Below are positions 20,646 to 30,879 of a stretch of DNA of 64,000 bases, one piece after another. The stretch is taken from positions 422,702,200-422,766,199 of the forward strand of contig NC_133658.1 in the NCBI RefSeq assembly GCF_037893015.1, read 5' to 3'. Within the stretch, counting starts at the first letter, position 1, and each line of letters begins with the position of its first letter. The notes below the pieces were generated by a model. The model was not told where the DNA came from. It saw nothing but the letters and a program-made list of their open reading frames with translations, and searched no databases. Position numbers and translations under genes: made by a program. This DNA is from Macrotis lagotis. Lineage: Eukaryota > Chordata > Mammalia > Peramelemorphia > Peramelidae.

Positions 20646-22815
20646 GTCTTAATGGTAGATTTCATGAGCTGCCAAGGAAGAAACATTTTACTACCTAGTG
20701 GGCAACCCTCCTAATGATGAACTTCTCTGTTCTTAACATGGCTAGTCCTTGGAAGACAAACTCACAATTGAACATTAAATGTACACCTCAAGTTTTTCTA
20801 GGTTAATAGGAACTGCTCTATCTACTAGGTTAATAGTATAGCCTGTACAAGTCAGGGTCAAAAGAAGCCATTGGAAGCTATTTTTCAGAGCCAGAGGAAA
20901 AAGGTGTCAAATCATTTTGTTGCTTTGCTTTGGTTACTGTCTATATAGCTTATTAGTTCAAACCACAAATTTAGACAATTCAGAAATAAAGTCAAACTTT
21001 GTATGATGTATGGGCTTTTAAAAAGATTACTTTTTGAACCATTGACATTAATATATTTTATGGCACAGTAGGATTTGGACTACTAAAAATTTTAACAAAT
21101 TAGCATCATTGATAGGGATCTTGACAATAGGAAGCAAGAGAATCCTCTGAGATCTGTAGGTTTTAGAATAAATGATTAATAACAAGAAGATGGTACTGAT
21201 TTGATGCTCTGCAAAGTATTCCTAACTTGATCCTTCAAAGCTGTTTTTTTGTTCCTTTAACTTGGTCATTTTATCCAAAGCACTTAATCTGAGGGACTGA
21301 AGGAGAAAGCTTTCCTTCCATGTAGCCTAGCTTTTCCTGAAATTTGCATAAATGCCGACTGTGCTACCTAGGATCGGTCTTAGTCTGATTTATGGGTATG
21401 TTTGTTGCACTTAGCTCATAAATATCCTCCTCCAGGACGTTTCTGCTCTGGTATTTATTGACCAAAGACAACTGGCATTAAAAATGTGTTGAGATCTTGC
21501 CAGATATTCACTAGGGGATATTTGAGAAAACATGCTATCCCTAGGTGAATGAAAGTCATCGAGGCAGTGATTTTGCCACTGGGGTAAATAACTTGCCAGT
21601 ATATTTTACTGCCTTTTAAAGATTTTATTAGAGGAGGATTATATCTTCATATATGGCTTTCTTCCAGGACATCAATTCATTAAGGAAAAAAAAGCCTGAG
21701 AATGAATGTTAGAATGCTGAAACCAGAAAGGACAATATAATCATAATGCCACTGATGTTAAAAAAGAGAGACTTTAAAACTCTAAAACAGAATATGAAAA
21801 CCAAAAGAAAGTTTAGAATCATAAAATGCCAAAGGAAGTCTACAGCATGTTTAGTCTTTTACATTCAGGGTTGTCTCTTAAGCTGTTTATTAATTACATA
21901 TATCTACCAGTAATGGCAGAGCAGATTAATTGTAAGCTTCCACTACTCCTTTTAGTAGATTAGTAAACTAGACACAGAAAAAAAAGGAACTTGTTTAATT
22001 AAGATTCATTGGTGGAATAGCAGTGATTAGAACTCAGCTCTCCTGATTCTTTCTTTAGTCTACAAACAACCCCAAAGTTTGGAAGAGAAGATACATTTCT
22101 TCTTTTCTAAGCTAACTTGTTCATATTGAAGTAGGTAAATGTTTAAGAGGTAAGAGGTTAAGTAGGTAGGTTTATTCCACCATGACCAGTCTGCAATACT
22201 AATCATGATCAATTTTCTCTTTTTCCATCTTTCTGGTTCTTATCTCAAGAAGAATTAAGAAATTAATTTATATAATTCACATAGGTATGAGAGGATAAAA
22301 AGCAGGGAAGGGACATTAAAGAGAAAAAGATAACATTATTCATTACCCAAAATCTTACCCTTAACTAGTTAAGTCATTTCCAATAGATATATGTAATTAT
22401 CAAACAGCTTAGGATCAGCCCTTAGTGAAAAGGATAGAACATGCTGGAGACTTTCTGTTAAAGAGATTTAGCCATCTTTCCCAGGGAAAACAATGTGCTT
22501 TAATAACCTTTTTTTTAACTTTTCTCCTACCCTTTCACTCTTTTCCTGGGTAATTATTTATTTTGTAGCTTAATTAGCTAATTATGTTTGTGTTGGATTT
22601 TAAGAAGGAAATCCTTTTGTTTAGGTTTAAGAGAATGGCTTTTATTTGGGAATTTTTTAATTTTGTTTTTGGTCAGGAGGACTTATTAAGGAGCTGGATG
22701 CAGGGCTATTGGCAGGATTTATAATTGATGTAATTGGTGTTAATTGATTTATTAGCTATTTCAGAGAAGTCCTTTCAGTGAAAGTACCTGAATGAGGGGA
22801 GCACACATTCACATG
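20646..22815. other. Longest mostly repeat-free block; candidate regulatory DNA
   Basis: Over 2 kb with no clear SINE or LINE apart from a possible decayed MIR at about 21,810-22,050. No open frame stands out. Two sub-blocks look unlike decayed repeat: 21,240-21,700, with a perfect POU octamer ATTTGCAT at 21,342-21,349, and 22,530-22,800, with a cluster of homeodomain-type TAATTA/ATTAG sites. Regulatory function is inference only. Confidence 0.35.
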
Positions 22816-22819
22816 ATAT

Positions 22820-23028
22820 ATTAGTGTTTACAAAGAGCTTTTCTCATGGCAGAACTTTGAGGAGTGTAGTAAACACGTTATTACCCTATTTTACAGATGA
22901 GGAAACTTAAGCCCAAGAATGGTAAGGTGATTTGTCCAAGGCTTTCTGGCTCCTTTATAGTGGAATTGAGATTCAAACCCAAGAACTTTGAATTTTTAAA
23001 TGGCTTTTATACCATACTGTCTCACTTT
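22820..23028 (-). mobile_element. MIR SINE relic
   Basis: CAAAGAGCTTTTCTCATGG, TTTTACAGATGAGGAAACTT, GTGATTTGTCCAAGG and GATTCAAACCCAAGAACTTT are the reverse of MIR. Confidence 0.8.
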
Positions 23029-23034
23029 GTGTAT

Positions 23035-23270
23035 GATGCCATGAACAATGGTTTGTTGTCATGGAAAGAACACTGAAACAGGAATCTGAACACTTGCATT
23101 TGAGTCCTAAATCAACCAATTGTTAGCTATTTGACGAAAAACTTTGATCAATTATTGACTTTGTCTCCTTCCTAAGCCTTGGTTCCTACATCTGTAAAAT
23201 GGGCAGTTTCTACTGGATTTCCCCTTCCCCAAAGTCCATGACTCTAATATTCTATGATTCTATGTATGAC
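23035..23270 (+). mobile_element. MIR SINE relic
   Basis: GGAAAGAACACTGAAACAGG (head), TTGGTTCCTACATCTGTAAA and ATGGGCAGTTTCTACTGG (core and tail). It lies tail-to-head next to the preceding reverse MIR. Confidence 0.7.
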
Positions 23271-23582
23271 TTTTCCACCACCAATGTAAAACTCCCCAAA
23301 ATAAGGTTAGGGATAGAGGACCTATGAGGAGTCAGAGGAATTGATTTCTGATCCATCAAACTTTTCTTTGTCCTTTACATGTCATTTTATAACCTCTCAT
23401 GAAGCAATAACAACGGATATTTAGAAAAAATAAGAATCTGCCCTTTCGAACAATGGATCCTAAATTATATTTTTTTCTTTTTATATTATGAATACCCTGT
23501 TGTTTTAAACTAGGTTTGGACTCCGGGAGTGAGTTAACTCCTGGTTATCCATATGTGGTTTATGTCATGATATTCTTGAAGT
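23271..23582. other. Unrecognised stretch
   Basis: No family recognised. GGACTCCGGGAGTGAGTTAACTCC near 23,518-23,541 holds a short GAGTTAACTC palindrome. Confidence 0.3.
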
Positions 23583-23958
23583 GAGGCAACTTAGATGGCT
23601 CAGTGGATAGAACACTAGGCCCAGAGTCAGGAAGACCTGAATTAAAATTCAGCTTCAGATAGATATTAGCTGTGTGATACTAGACAAGTCATTTAACTTC
23701 TATTTGCCTTAATCCACTGGAGAAGGAAATGGCAAACCGCTTCAGTATCTTTGCCAAGAAAACTCAATCAGGTGGCAGAGTGGATAGAGCACCAGTCCTA
23801 GAGTCAAGAGGACATGAGTTCAAATTTGACCTCAGATACTTGATACTTACTGGCTATGTGACCTTCAGCAAGTCACTTAACTCCATTGTCCCACAAAAAT
23901 AAAAAAAGAAAACTCCATAATGAAATCATGAAGAGTTGGACATGACTAAACAACAACA
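23583..23958 (+). mobile_element. MAR1-type SINE (tRNA head, RTE-like tail), split by a younger SINE
   Basis: Head GAGGCAACTTAGATGGCTCA, body GAGAAGGAAATGGCAAACCG and CAGTATCTTTGCCAAGAAAA, tail GAAGAGTTGGACATGACTAA then ACAACAACAA. The tail is the part shared with RTE LINEs. A separate SINE interrupts it after GCCAAGAAAACTC. Confidence 0.85.
23766..23905 (+). mobile_element. tRNA SINE nested in MAR1-type SINE
   Basis: AATCAGGTGGCAGAGTGGAT, GAGTTCAAATTTGACC (B box), TCAGCAAGTCACTTAACTCC and an A-rich tail. The target-site duplication AAGAAAACTC at 23,756-23,765 and 23,906-23,915 is perfect. Confidence 0.9.
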
Positions 23959-24342
23959 AGGCTTCAAGCCTTTTAAGTACATAAAGTTGTAACTGTCAGT
24001 AAAAACTCTGGCCTGATATGTATAAGGCAAGCAATCAGTTTTAGGATTTTGGACTCAATTGGAAAAAACTCCAGCCTAGGTATTTGATGTACTAAAAATG
24101 CTTTGAGGACAGTAAACTAGTTCCTAAACACTATGACAGTCCACATCTCCTAAATAGACATTTCTAAGAAAATTAGATAGAGTTCTGAGGGAAAATTGAG
24201 TCCTTTTAACTTAGGGGTGGAAAATAGAGATCGTTTGAAGTTGATCTTCAACTTCTCTTCAGTGTTTGGGTGATGGAGATATTATTACCAGAAGAAACTC
24301 ATTTTAAGGGTCAGCTTAATTTCATTGAATGAATGAGATGCA
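23959..24342. other. Unrecognised stretch
   Basis: No family recognised and no coding signal. Confidence 0.35.
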
Positions 24343-24356
24343 AGATGTGTACAAGA

Positions 24357-24514
24357 TGGGGCAGCTAGGTGGCACAGTGGATAGAGCACTGGCCTCGGAG
24401 TCGGGAGTACCTGAGTTCAAATCCAGCCTCAGACATTTAATAATTACCTAGCTGTGTGGTCTTGGGCAAACCACTTAACCCCCATTGCCTTGCAAAGAAT
24501 AAAAAATAAAAAAA
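24357..24514 (+). mobile_element. WSINE-type tRNA SINE, complete
   Basis: GGGGCAGCTAGGTGGCACAG, GAGTTCAAATCCAGCC (B box), GCCTTGCAAAG and an A-rich tail. Target-site duplication AGATGTGTACAAGA at 24,343-24,356 and AGATGTATACAAGA at 24,515-24,528, one difference. Intact RNA polymerase III boxes suggest a fairly young copy. Confidence 0.95.
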
Positions 24515-24528
24515 AGATGTATACAAGA

Positions 24529-25317
24529 GGCAGAACACTCTCAAGAGTCTAGGAAAATCATTCAGAAAAGGGAAGTCTCAGAGCCAACCTAGGGGTATTG
24601 TTATTCAAAGTTATTTTGGGGAGCTCCTATGTGTTTTACCCCTACTGGTAGCACAAAAAGTTGGGGAAGATGTAGATGTAAGTAAAGGCTCTCTCAGAAT
24701 AAACAAAAAAAAATAAAAGGAAGAAAGTACTTTTTCCAAGCAATGTATTCTAATAGTTAGCAATGAGTATAGATATAAGATGTAAGTATAGAAATGATAT
24801 AAACCCAGAGAAAGAACAAATATAGCTCAGTTCCACAAAGGTCATTCTGATATTGAGGAAATGGCAGAAATTGGATGTATGCCATGACATCATATTGGAT
24901 TATAACACATTTTGCACAAAATGGGAGAAGGCAGATAGTCTTCTCAAATCCACCTAAGCTTTGCAATGAAAAGCCTCTATGATGATGATGAAAAAGTCTT
25001 TGTATCCAGGGGTATAGGTCTTACTGATCCAGAACAACAGAAGTCAAATAAAAGAGGTACAAGATGTATGTATATCTATTGTGTTCTAAAAAACAACTTC
25101 AACTAAAGAAACTTTCCTGGATAACATTTATAGAAATCAAAGTTTGTAGCTGCTGTGTAAAGATATCTTGTCTCTGGAAGTGAATGAAAACTTAAGCAAA
25201 AACTTAATGATAGTGGATGAATAGTCTAAAGAGCTTGTACCTCAGCATATAAATTTAGGGCAGATAGTATAAGAAAATAAGTGGGGGGGCAGATTCAAAA
25301 ATAACAAATACCACAAT
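24529..25317. other. Unrecognised stretch
   Basis: Contains (GAT)n near 24,980. Its long, even, non-MIR texture (GAGGAAATGGCAGAAATTGG, GATCCAGAACAACAGAAGTC) could be an old interspersed repeat I cannot name. No usable open frame. Confidence 0.3.
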
Positions 25318-25560
25318 AAATTTTTGTTGTTGTTGTTCAGTTGTTTTAGTCATATCTGATTCTTCATCATTCTTTTTGCAATTTTCTTGACAAAGATACT
25401 AGAGTGGATTGCTATTTCCTTTTCCAGTTCATTCTACAGATGAAGAAATGGAGGCAAACAGAGTTAAGTGACTCACACAGCTAGTAAATATCTGGGCCTT
25501 TCTGAATTCAGGTTCTTCTAATTCCAGGGTGGACACTCTATTCACTGGTCCATTCACCTT
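25318..25560 (-). mobile_element. MAR1-type SINE
   Basis: Starts with the reversed RTE-like tail (GTTGTTGTTGTTCAGTTGT, TTTAGTCATATCTGATTC). Then GATACTAGAGTGGATTGC, TGAAGAAATGGAGGCAAACA and a decayed head. Full length. Confidence 0.85.
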
Positions 25561-26004
25561 TATTAACATATAGATTAAAAATCCCATTGTTATAATACAG
25601 ATATCAAAATATAGAGAATTCAAAGAATAAACTGTGTCAATATAAGTGCATTATCACATTAGCCCAGCTGAAACATTGATCTATAAATATTGAAGAACAT
25701 TTTAATAACTATCTTAATTAATCTTTAATAACCACTCATAATTTTCAAAGCATGTGGAGCAAAAAAATATTTCAAAATAGAGACATGGTAAAAGAAATCA
25801 AAACCCTTTGGGAAAGGATGAAGTAAAATTTTACTTTTCTCATCCTATCTGCTACTGAAGTTGGCTCAAAGGTGAGGATACAAAAGATGAATTCATATTC
25901 CAATAATTTCATTCAATTGCCTAAAGTGGTCATTTTATTCATCTGTAAATAATCCATAGAACGTCAACTATAAAAGAATAATAGCAGGATATCAACTTCT
26001 TTTA
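25561..26004. other. Unrecognised stretch
   Basis: AT-rich with no family hallmark. Confidence 0.35.
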
Positions 26005-26450
26005 GTTATCAGTAAATATTTTAAGTACTTACTATATGGCAGACCTTTTGCTGATCCCTGGTGAACAGCAAGGGGAAAAAAAAAAGCTAATTCAGGCTCT
26101 GAAGGAACTTAACATCCTAATGAGGAATACAATGCATAGAAAGAAGCTGAAGGATTTGGAAAGACATATACTTTGAGGGAGGAATATGGTGGGGGAAGTT
26201 CAGAGAGGCAGGAGTTGGGGTCCAGAGAGGAATCAAGAGATGAATATGTTTGGCCTGTGATTCAACTTACTTAAAACAGTTACCAGGTGAGAGGTCATAG
26301 GAATCTTCCAGGATGAAAAGGCTGCAGGGATTTAGGGGTCTTTCTAGATGAGAAGATTCCTGGAATATAATGGAGAAATAAGTTCAGATAATCAGAAATA
26401 GCATCCAGAGAGAAAAGAAGGGATGAAGTAGTTCTAGAATTGTTTCTATC
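26005..26450 (-). mobile_element. L2-like LINE relic, tentative
   Basis: ATTTTAAGTACTTACTATAT, GGCAGACCTTTTGCTGATCC and GGAACTTAACATCCTAATGA form the reversed L2-type 3' end. The rest (CTTCCAGGATGAAAAGGCTG, GAGAAGATTCCTGGAATAT) is a purine-rich body seen in part again at 58,080-58,330. It may be an L2 subfamily or another LINE. Confidence 0.45.
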
Positions 26451-26494
26451 TAAATTATACAAAAAGATTAGGATAAAATAAAAATAATGATAAT

Positions 26495-26815
26495 ATTTGT
26501 GGTTTGTCCTTCATTCTCAAAGAAGACCATGACATCAGGGAAGTGATGCCATGACATGTAGTTGAAGTGGATTTGAGTAAGTGGGTTCTGTGCAAAGTCA
26601 CCAGCCTTATTTTCTCCTCTGGAGCTATATGAGTCCAATGACAAGTTATGGATCAGGATGACTAGAGATAGCCAAACTTGTGAGACCATCAGGGTTAAGT
26701 GACTTGCCTAAGTTCACAAAACTAGTAAGTGTCAAGTGTCTGAGATCAGATTTAAACTCAGATCCTCCAGACTCTAGGGCCAGTGCTCTATCCACTGAGC
26801 CCCTAGCTCCCCTCA
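26495..26815 (-). mobile_element. Longer tRNA-derived marsupial SINE, second copy
   Basis: TTTGTCCTTCATTCTCAAAG, AAGTGATGCCATGACATGTA, GTCTGAGATCAGATTTAAAC and GCTCTATCCACTGAGCCCCT. Same plan and 3' module as 12,902-13,235. I see no clear target-site duplication. Confidence 0.8.
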
Positions 26816-27000
26816 TATATATTTAGATGGTGCTTGGCAAAGAATTTTTCAAATATGATTCCAGAATGATCCTGTGACCAGAAGGTGAAGAAGAGACTAG
26901 ATTGCTTTTAGGAATTGCAAAATTTCTTTAATCACTCTAAACTTCCAAAGAACAAAATCTATTTTTAACACCCATAATCTACCTTTATTATGACTACAAA

Positions 27001-27100
27001 NNNNNNNNNNNNNNNNNNNNNNNNNNNNNNNNNNNNNNNNNNNNNNNNNNNNNNNNNNNNNNNNNNNNNNNNNNNNNNNNNNNNNNNNNNNNNNNNNNNN
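27001..27100. other. Assembly gap (100 N)
   Basis: Exactly 100 unknown bases, the usual placeholder for a gap of unknown size. Features cannot be followed across it, and real distances across this point are unknown. Confidence 1.
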
Positions 27101-27599
27101 TAATTGCCCAAGGTGTCTTAACAAATAATAAGGGTAGTAAGAGGTGGGGATTTTTAATAACCTTGCTAAAAGAAGTGACCTATTGTTAAGTCCCTCTCTA
27201 AGGTAAGTAGAAATTAGGATAGCTAACTTTATCTTTTATGAATTTTTTTTAAGAGTGCTTTAGAATTTGTTTTCTCTGAGACACCAAGTGTCATCTCTTC
27301 GGTCAAATATACAAGTTAACAGGTCATAATATTTTATTTGCAAATTCAGTCCAATTAGCATCAAATGAGAAAAATAAATTAATAAAAATAATACTGAGAA
27401 ATAAGAAAACAAATGCATTTGCAAGAATGTTTACATTATTTCTTTAAACAGGAAACTCCCTCAGAAAGGAAAATCCTTTTCCTAAAGTAACTCAAATGAT
27501 CAAAAATGTTCCTTTTTACAGAACTTGTGGTTCAACTTTTACTATTTGTTTCAAATTTTACTTAATGGTAAACCTAGAGCAATAAACTGTGTCTTGTAC
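27101..27599. other. Unrecognised stretch after the gap
   Basis: AT-rich with no family hallmark. Confidence 0.35.
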
Positions 27600-27790
27600 C
27601 ATCTCTGCTTTTGAGGAGCTGTGTGACCTAAATCAAACAAAATCTTCTCCTTGGGTCTCAGTTTCTATCCCCTTAAAATTGGGAGGGTAAGTCCAGATGA
27701 TCTACAAGTTCTAATGATGATCTTCAAGCCTATGTCCTACAATTCTAAAGTCCTTTCCAGTTTTGACATTCCATGTTCCATGATTCTAAG
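27600..27790 (+). mobile_element. MIR SINE relic
   Basis: GAGCTGTGTGACCTAAATCA, CTCCTTGGGTCTCAGTTTCT and CATTCCATGTTCCATGATTC. The last phrase is the marsupial MIR tail, repeated with variation up to about 27,900. Confidence 0.7.
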
Positions 27791-27949
27791 AATTCTTCCA
27801 GCTCTGATACCCTATGTCTCTTGACTCTAAGACACCTTACAATTCTGACATTCCATCTTGTATGTTCTAAGGTCTGTGGCCTATTCCAGCTTCAACATTC
27901 AAGTTTTCATAGATATCTGCATGTATAAGTCTTCTCTGAAGTCTCATCT

Positions 27950-28148
27950 AACCATAGAAAGAGCACTGAATGGAGATTCAAAAATACCATATTCAAGTAG
28001 TAACTCCACCACTGATATCCCAAAAGCCTAGACCAATTATTTTCCTTGAAGTATCAGTTTTCTTAGCCATCAAATGAAGATAATAACACTTTCATTACTT
28101 TCCTCACAGGAATGTTATAAGTTTCATATGAGACAAAGGATGTGAACC
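27950..28148 (+). mobile_element. MIR SINE relic
   Basis: CATAGAAAGAGCACTGAATG, AGCCATCAAATGAAGATAAT, CCTCACAGGAATGTTATAAG and AGACAAAGGATGTGAACC in MIR order, near full length. Confidence 0.75.
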
Positions 28149-28149
28149 A

Positions 28150-29095
28150 CCTCTTGACTTGAGTTGGGGGCAAGGAGTAAAGTGGGAAGAGGGGGAAGAA
28201 ACTGTTTAAACATACAGGTTAGGATCATGTGTGACAAACAGAAGCTAGGTGACACTATTTTATGATGTGCACATCTGCACACATGTACAACTTGGTGGGA
28301 ACTACAGTTTTCAGGCTCTATTATGAGACTCTGGATAATAAGCAGATTGCTTTTAACAACTTGAGCTTTAGGGGAAAAATCACTATGGCAATGAATAGCA
28401 ATATTTTCCTAATTATAAGTCTCTTCTTAAACAATAACCTAAGGCTTCTTTTAGCTACCCCCCAAAATCATTTTTAAATGAATGTGTGAAGATAATTGTG
28501 CCATAATCTAGTCTCTCCAGCTTTCTGACATAATTTTTGTACGAATATTAAAAGTGAGAATTATTGACACCGATATTTAGAAGGGTTCATTTTTATCAAA
28601 GAGGTAATTTGCACCTTTTTAAATGTGTTGACGTATGGTGTGTTGTTAAAATACAAGTTACAGAAGAAATAAAATACCTCACGTCCCAGACTCAGTACAT
28701 GGTGATCTGTCAGGATAAAAAGGCAAGTTCAGGTTTTATTAAGCATTTATTTGCAATTTTGTAAATAGCATCAACCTAAGAAAAATAACATATCCGGCTC
28801 CTCTGACTCTGTCAGAAGTAGAGAAGTGGAGCTCAATGCTTGTTGTCAAATCATTTTCATTATTATACTTGGTACTGGAATTCAGCACCTGCTGTTTCCA
28901 AAGTTGATCACAAATGTTTCAGAATACATAGCTGAGAATACCAGCGAGGGAGAAAACAATAGAATGGGGAAACATGGGGAGATTATGTGAAAGCTATTTC
29001 CAGTTAGAAAAGACAAAAGGAGCAAAACAATATGAATGGTAATTCTTGGACTCTATAAGGAGGTTGGATGATGTTGAGAGAGAAACAGGAGATAT
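28150..29095. other. Unrecognised, mostly unique DNA
   Basis: Two short plus-strand open frames (71 and 66 codons at 28,262-28,477 and 28,564-28,764) look like chance. No repeat recognised. Confidence 0.35.
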
Positions 29096-29097
29096 GA

Positions 29098-29280
29098 AGA
29101 CCACTGGACATGGAAGTCAAAAGACCTGAATTCAGGTTTTAGCTCTACAAATTACTAGCTGTGTGGCATTGTAAACCACTTTCTCTGTCCCCAAATCTGT
29201 GTTGTCTTATCTATTCATATGAGAGGCTTAGATGATGTCACCTCAAAGTCTCATCCACCTCTAATGCTTTATGATTCTAT
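29098..29280 (+). mobile_element. MIR SINE relic
   Basis: GACATGGAAGTCAAAAGACC, AAATTACTAGCTGTGTGGCA and TAATGCTTTATGATTCTATA. Head and core are clear. Confidence 0.75.
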
Positions 29281-29296
29281 AGCACACAGCATTTTA

Positions 29297-29455
29297 TTCT
29301 TTTTTTTTTTAGGTTTTTGCAAGGCAAACGGGATTAAGTGGCTTGCCCAAGGCCACGCAGCTAGGTAATTATTAAGTGATTGAGACCGGATTTGAACCCA
29401 GGTACTCCTGACTCCAGGGCCGGTGTTTTATCCACTATGCCACCTAGCCGCCCCT
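29297..29455 (-). mobile_element. WSINE-type tRNA SINE with a perfect target-site duplication
   Basis: A poly-T run, then AGGTTTTTGCAAGGCAAACG, GGATTAAGTGGCTTGCCCAA, GGATTTGAACCCAGGTACTC and GCCACCTAGCCGCCCC. The 15-base duplication GCACACAGCATTTTA at 29,282-29,296 and 29,456-29,470 has no mismatch, which marks this as one of the youngest insertions in the window. Confidence 0.97.
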
Positions 29456-29584
29456 GCACACAGCATTTTAAATAAAATGTCAGTGAGTCCCAAATGTTGG
29501 CAAACATCAATCTTGAAATCTCCCCTAATTCTAAACATAAAATATACAATTTTGTATAATGTACAAAAATATACAAAATGTACA

Positions 29585-29790
29585 ACTCTGGTCTAAGAGA
29601 TCAGTTTCCAGTTCCATCACTTCCCAATTGTGGAGTATTGGCAAAGTTGTGAAACATTTAAACCTCAGTTTCCTCAACTATAAAAAGTAGAAAATACAAT
29701 CTAAACTTTCTAACTCAAAAGGCTACTGTGAATATGAAATAGATATTGTATGCAAAAGTTCTTCATAACTATAAGGTAATACACACATAG
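29585..29790 (+). mobile_element. MIR SINE relic ending in a hairpin
   Basis: CTCTGGTCTAAGAGATCAG, CCTCAGTTTCCTCAACTATA, AAAGGCTACTGTGAATATG, then a tail that runs into the left arm of the perfect hairpin at 29,770-29,825. Confidence 0.65.
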
Positions 29791-29825
29791 TGAGCTATAG
29801 TTAGACATGTGTGTATTACCTTATA
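29770..29825. repeat. Perfect 19-bp inverted repeat with 18-nt loop
   Basis: The left arm TATAAGGTAATACACACAT (29,770-29,788) is the exact reverse complement of the right arm ATGTGTGTATTACCTTATA (29,807-29,825). The loop is AGTGAGCTATAGTTAGAC. The first base outside the stem (C/T) does not pair. The loop resembles the end of a MIR tail, so the right arm may be a template-switch copy of the left. Confidence 0.95.
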
Positions 29826-30377
29826 TTAAATATACCTATTTTAAAAACTAGAGTGATTTCCTTGACATGGGTATTGTTTCTAATGCTACTGATCTAGTAT
29901 CATCTGTAGATGCTGGTTCTTGTAATTCTTGTCATATTCATAGCAATTATCCATAGAGATTCTACCCAAAACATAGAAGACTTTTCTCCATTTCTTATTA
30001 ATATTTGTCATGTCCATCTAGCATTATTATTTATAATGAAGAACTGGATAAGCTATGTCCTGTGGATTCAACATCCTTCATTAACATGAAAGATAACCTC
30101 TTCAAAAATATATAATGAAAAGACCAATGAAAAGGTCCCCAAAGAAGAAATGCATGCTACTTATAATCAATTTTTGAAAGAAGATTTTAAAATGAGAAGA
30201 AAAAAATAAGATTAATGTCACCCTAAGGTATATTCCTCTGTCCCATGCATCTTTTTTTCTATCTCTTTTCATTTTTTCTCCCTAAGGGAGAAAGTAAAAT
30301 ATAAATAAGTCATAAATGATCATTGCATCCTTAAACCAACATGAACATCCTTAAACCAACATCTACTCTTTTAGATT
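29826..30377. other. Unrecognised stretch with a small tandem duplication
   Basis: CATCCTTAAACCAACATGAA is followed at once by CATCCTTAAACCAACAT (about 30,326-30,362), a local duplication. Otherwise nothing recognised. Confidence 0.4.
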
Positions 30378-30432
30378 AATATATATATATATATATATGT
30401 TTGTGTGTGTGTTTATATACATACATATATGT
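30378..30432 (+). repeat. (AT)n/(GT)n microsatellite
   Basis: TATATATATATATATATGTT followed by TGTGTGTGTGTTTATATACA. Confidence 0.9.
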
Positions 30433-30439
30433 GTACATG

Positions 30440-30545
30440 CCTTATTCAACTTCACTTTCTATTCTATATTTCAGTATCTGGCACAGATTTTATCTATTAA
30501 TGGAGCACAGTAAATGGTTCTTGAATGAATGCATAAATGCATGCA
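30440..30545 (+). mobile_element. L2 LINE terminal fragment
   Basis: CAGTATCTGGCACAGATTTT, GAGCACAGTAAATGGTTCTT and GAATGAATGCATAAATGCAT match an L2 3' end with its short tandem tail. Confidence 0.55.
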
Positions 30546-30879
30546 TGGATGGAAGAATAAATGAACTGACATCACAGAGGCAATGGGTAGAGATGGAACC
30601 AAGAGAGAGAGAGAGAAATTTGGTCAAACAATAGGTGTTTGGTTGGTGTGACAACCTGTTCTCTAATATCTTCCTTTCCCCTCCATCTCTAAAGCAAGAA
30701 AGATTTTCTGGATTTACTTGCCTGTCCATTTACATCATTTCCCCCTTCAACTTGGTAGGAAAAGAAGGGGAATTAAATAAATATACATTGTTTTCTATTG
30801 AAATACATAAATATTTACATATCTAAGCAATATATTAAAAGGAAAAATAAGAAAAAAGTTATATGCATGATGAAACAAG
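30546..30879. other. Unrecognised stretch
   Basis: Contains a GAGAGAGAGAG run near 30,605. Overlapping short open frames on both strands are not convincing. Confidence 0.35.

Noticed and set aside
24357-24430. A tRNA gene
   Set aside because: The A/B-box text is the head of a complete SINE with A-tail and target-site duplication, not a folded tRNA gene.
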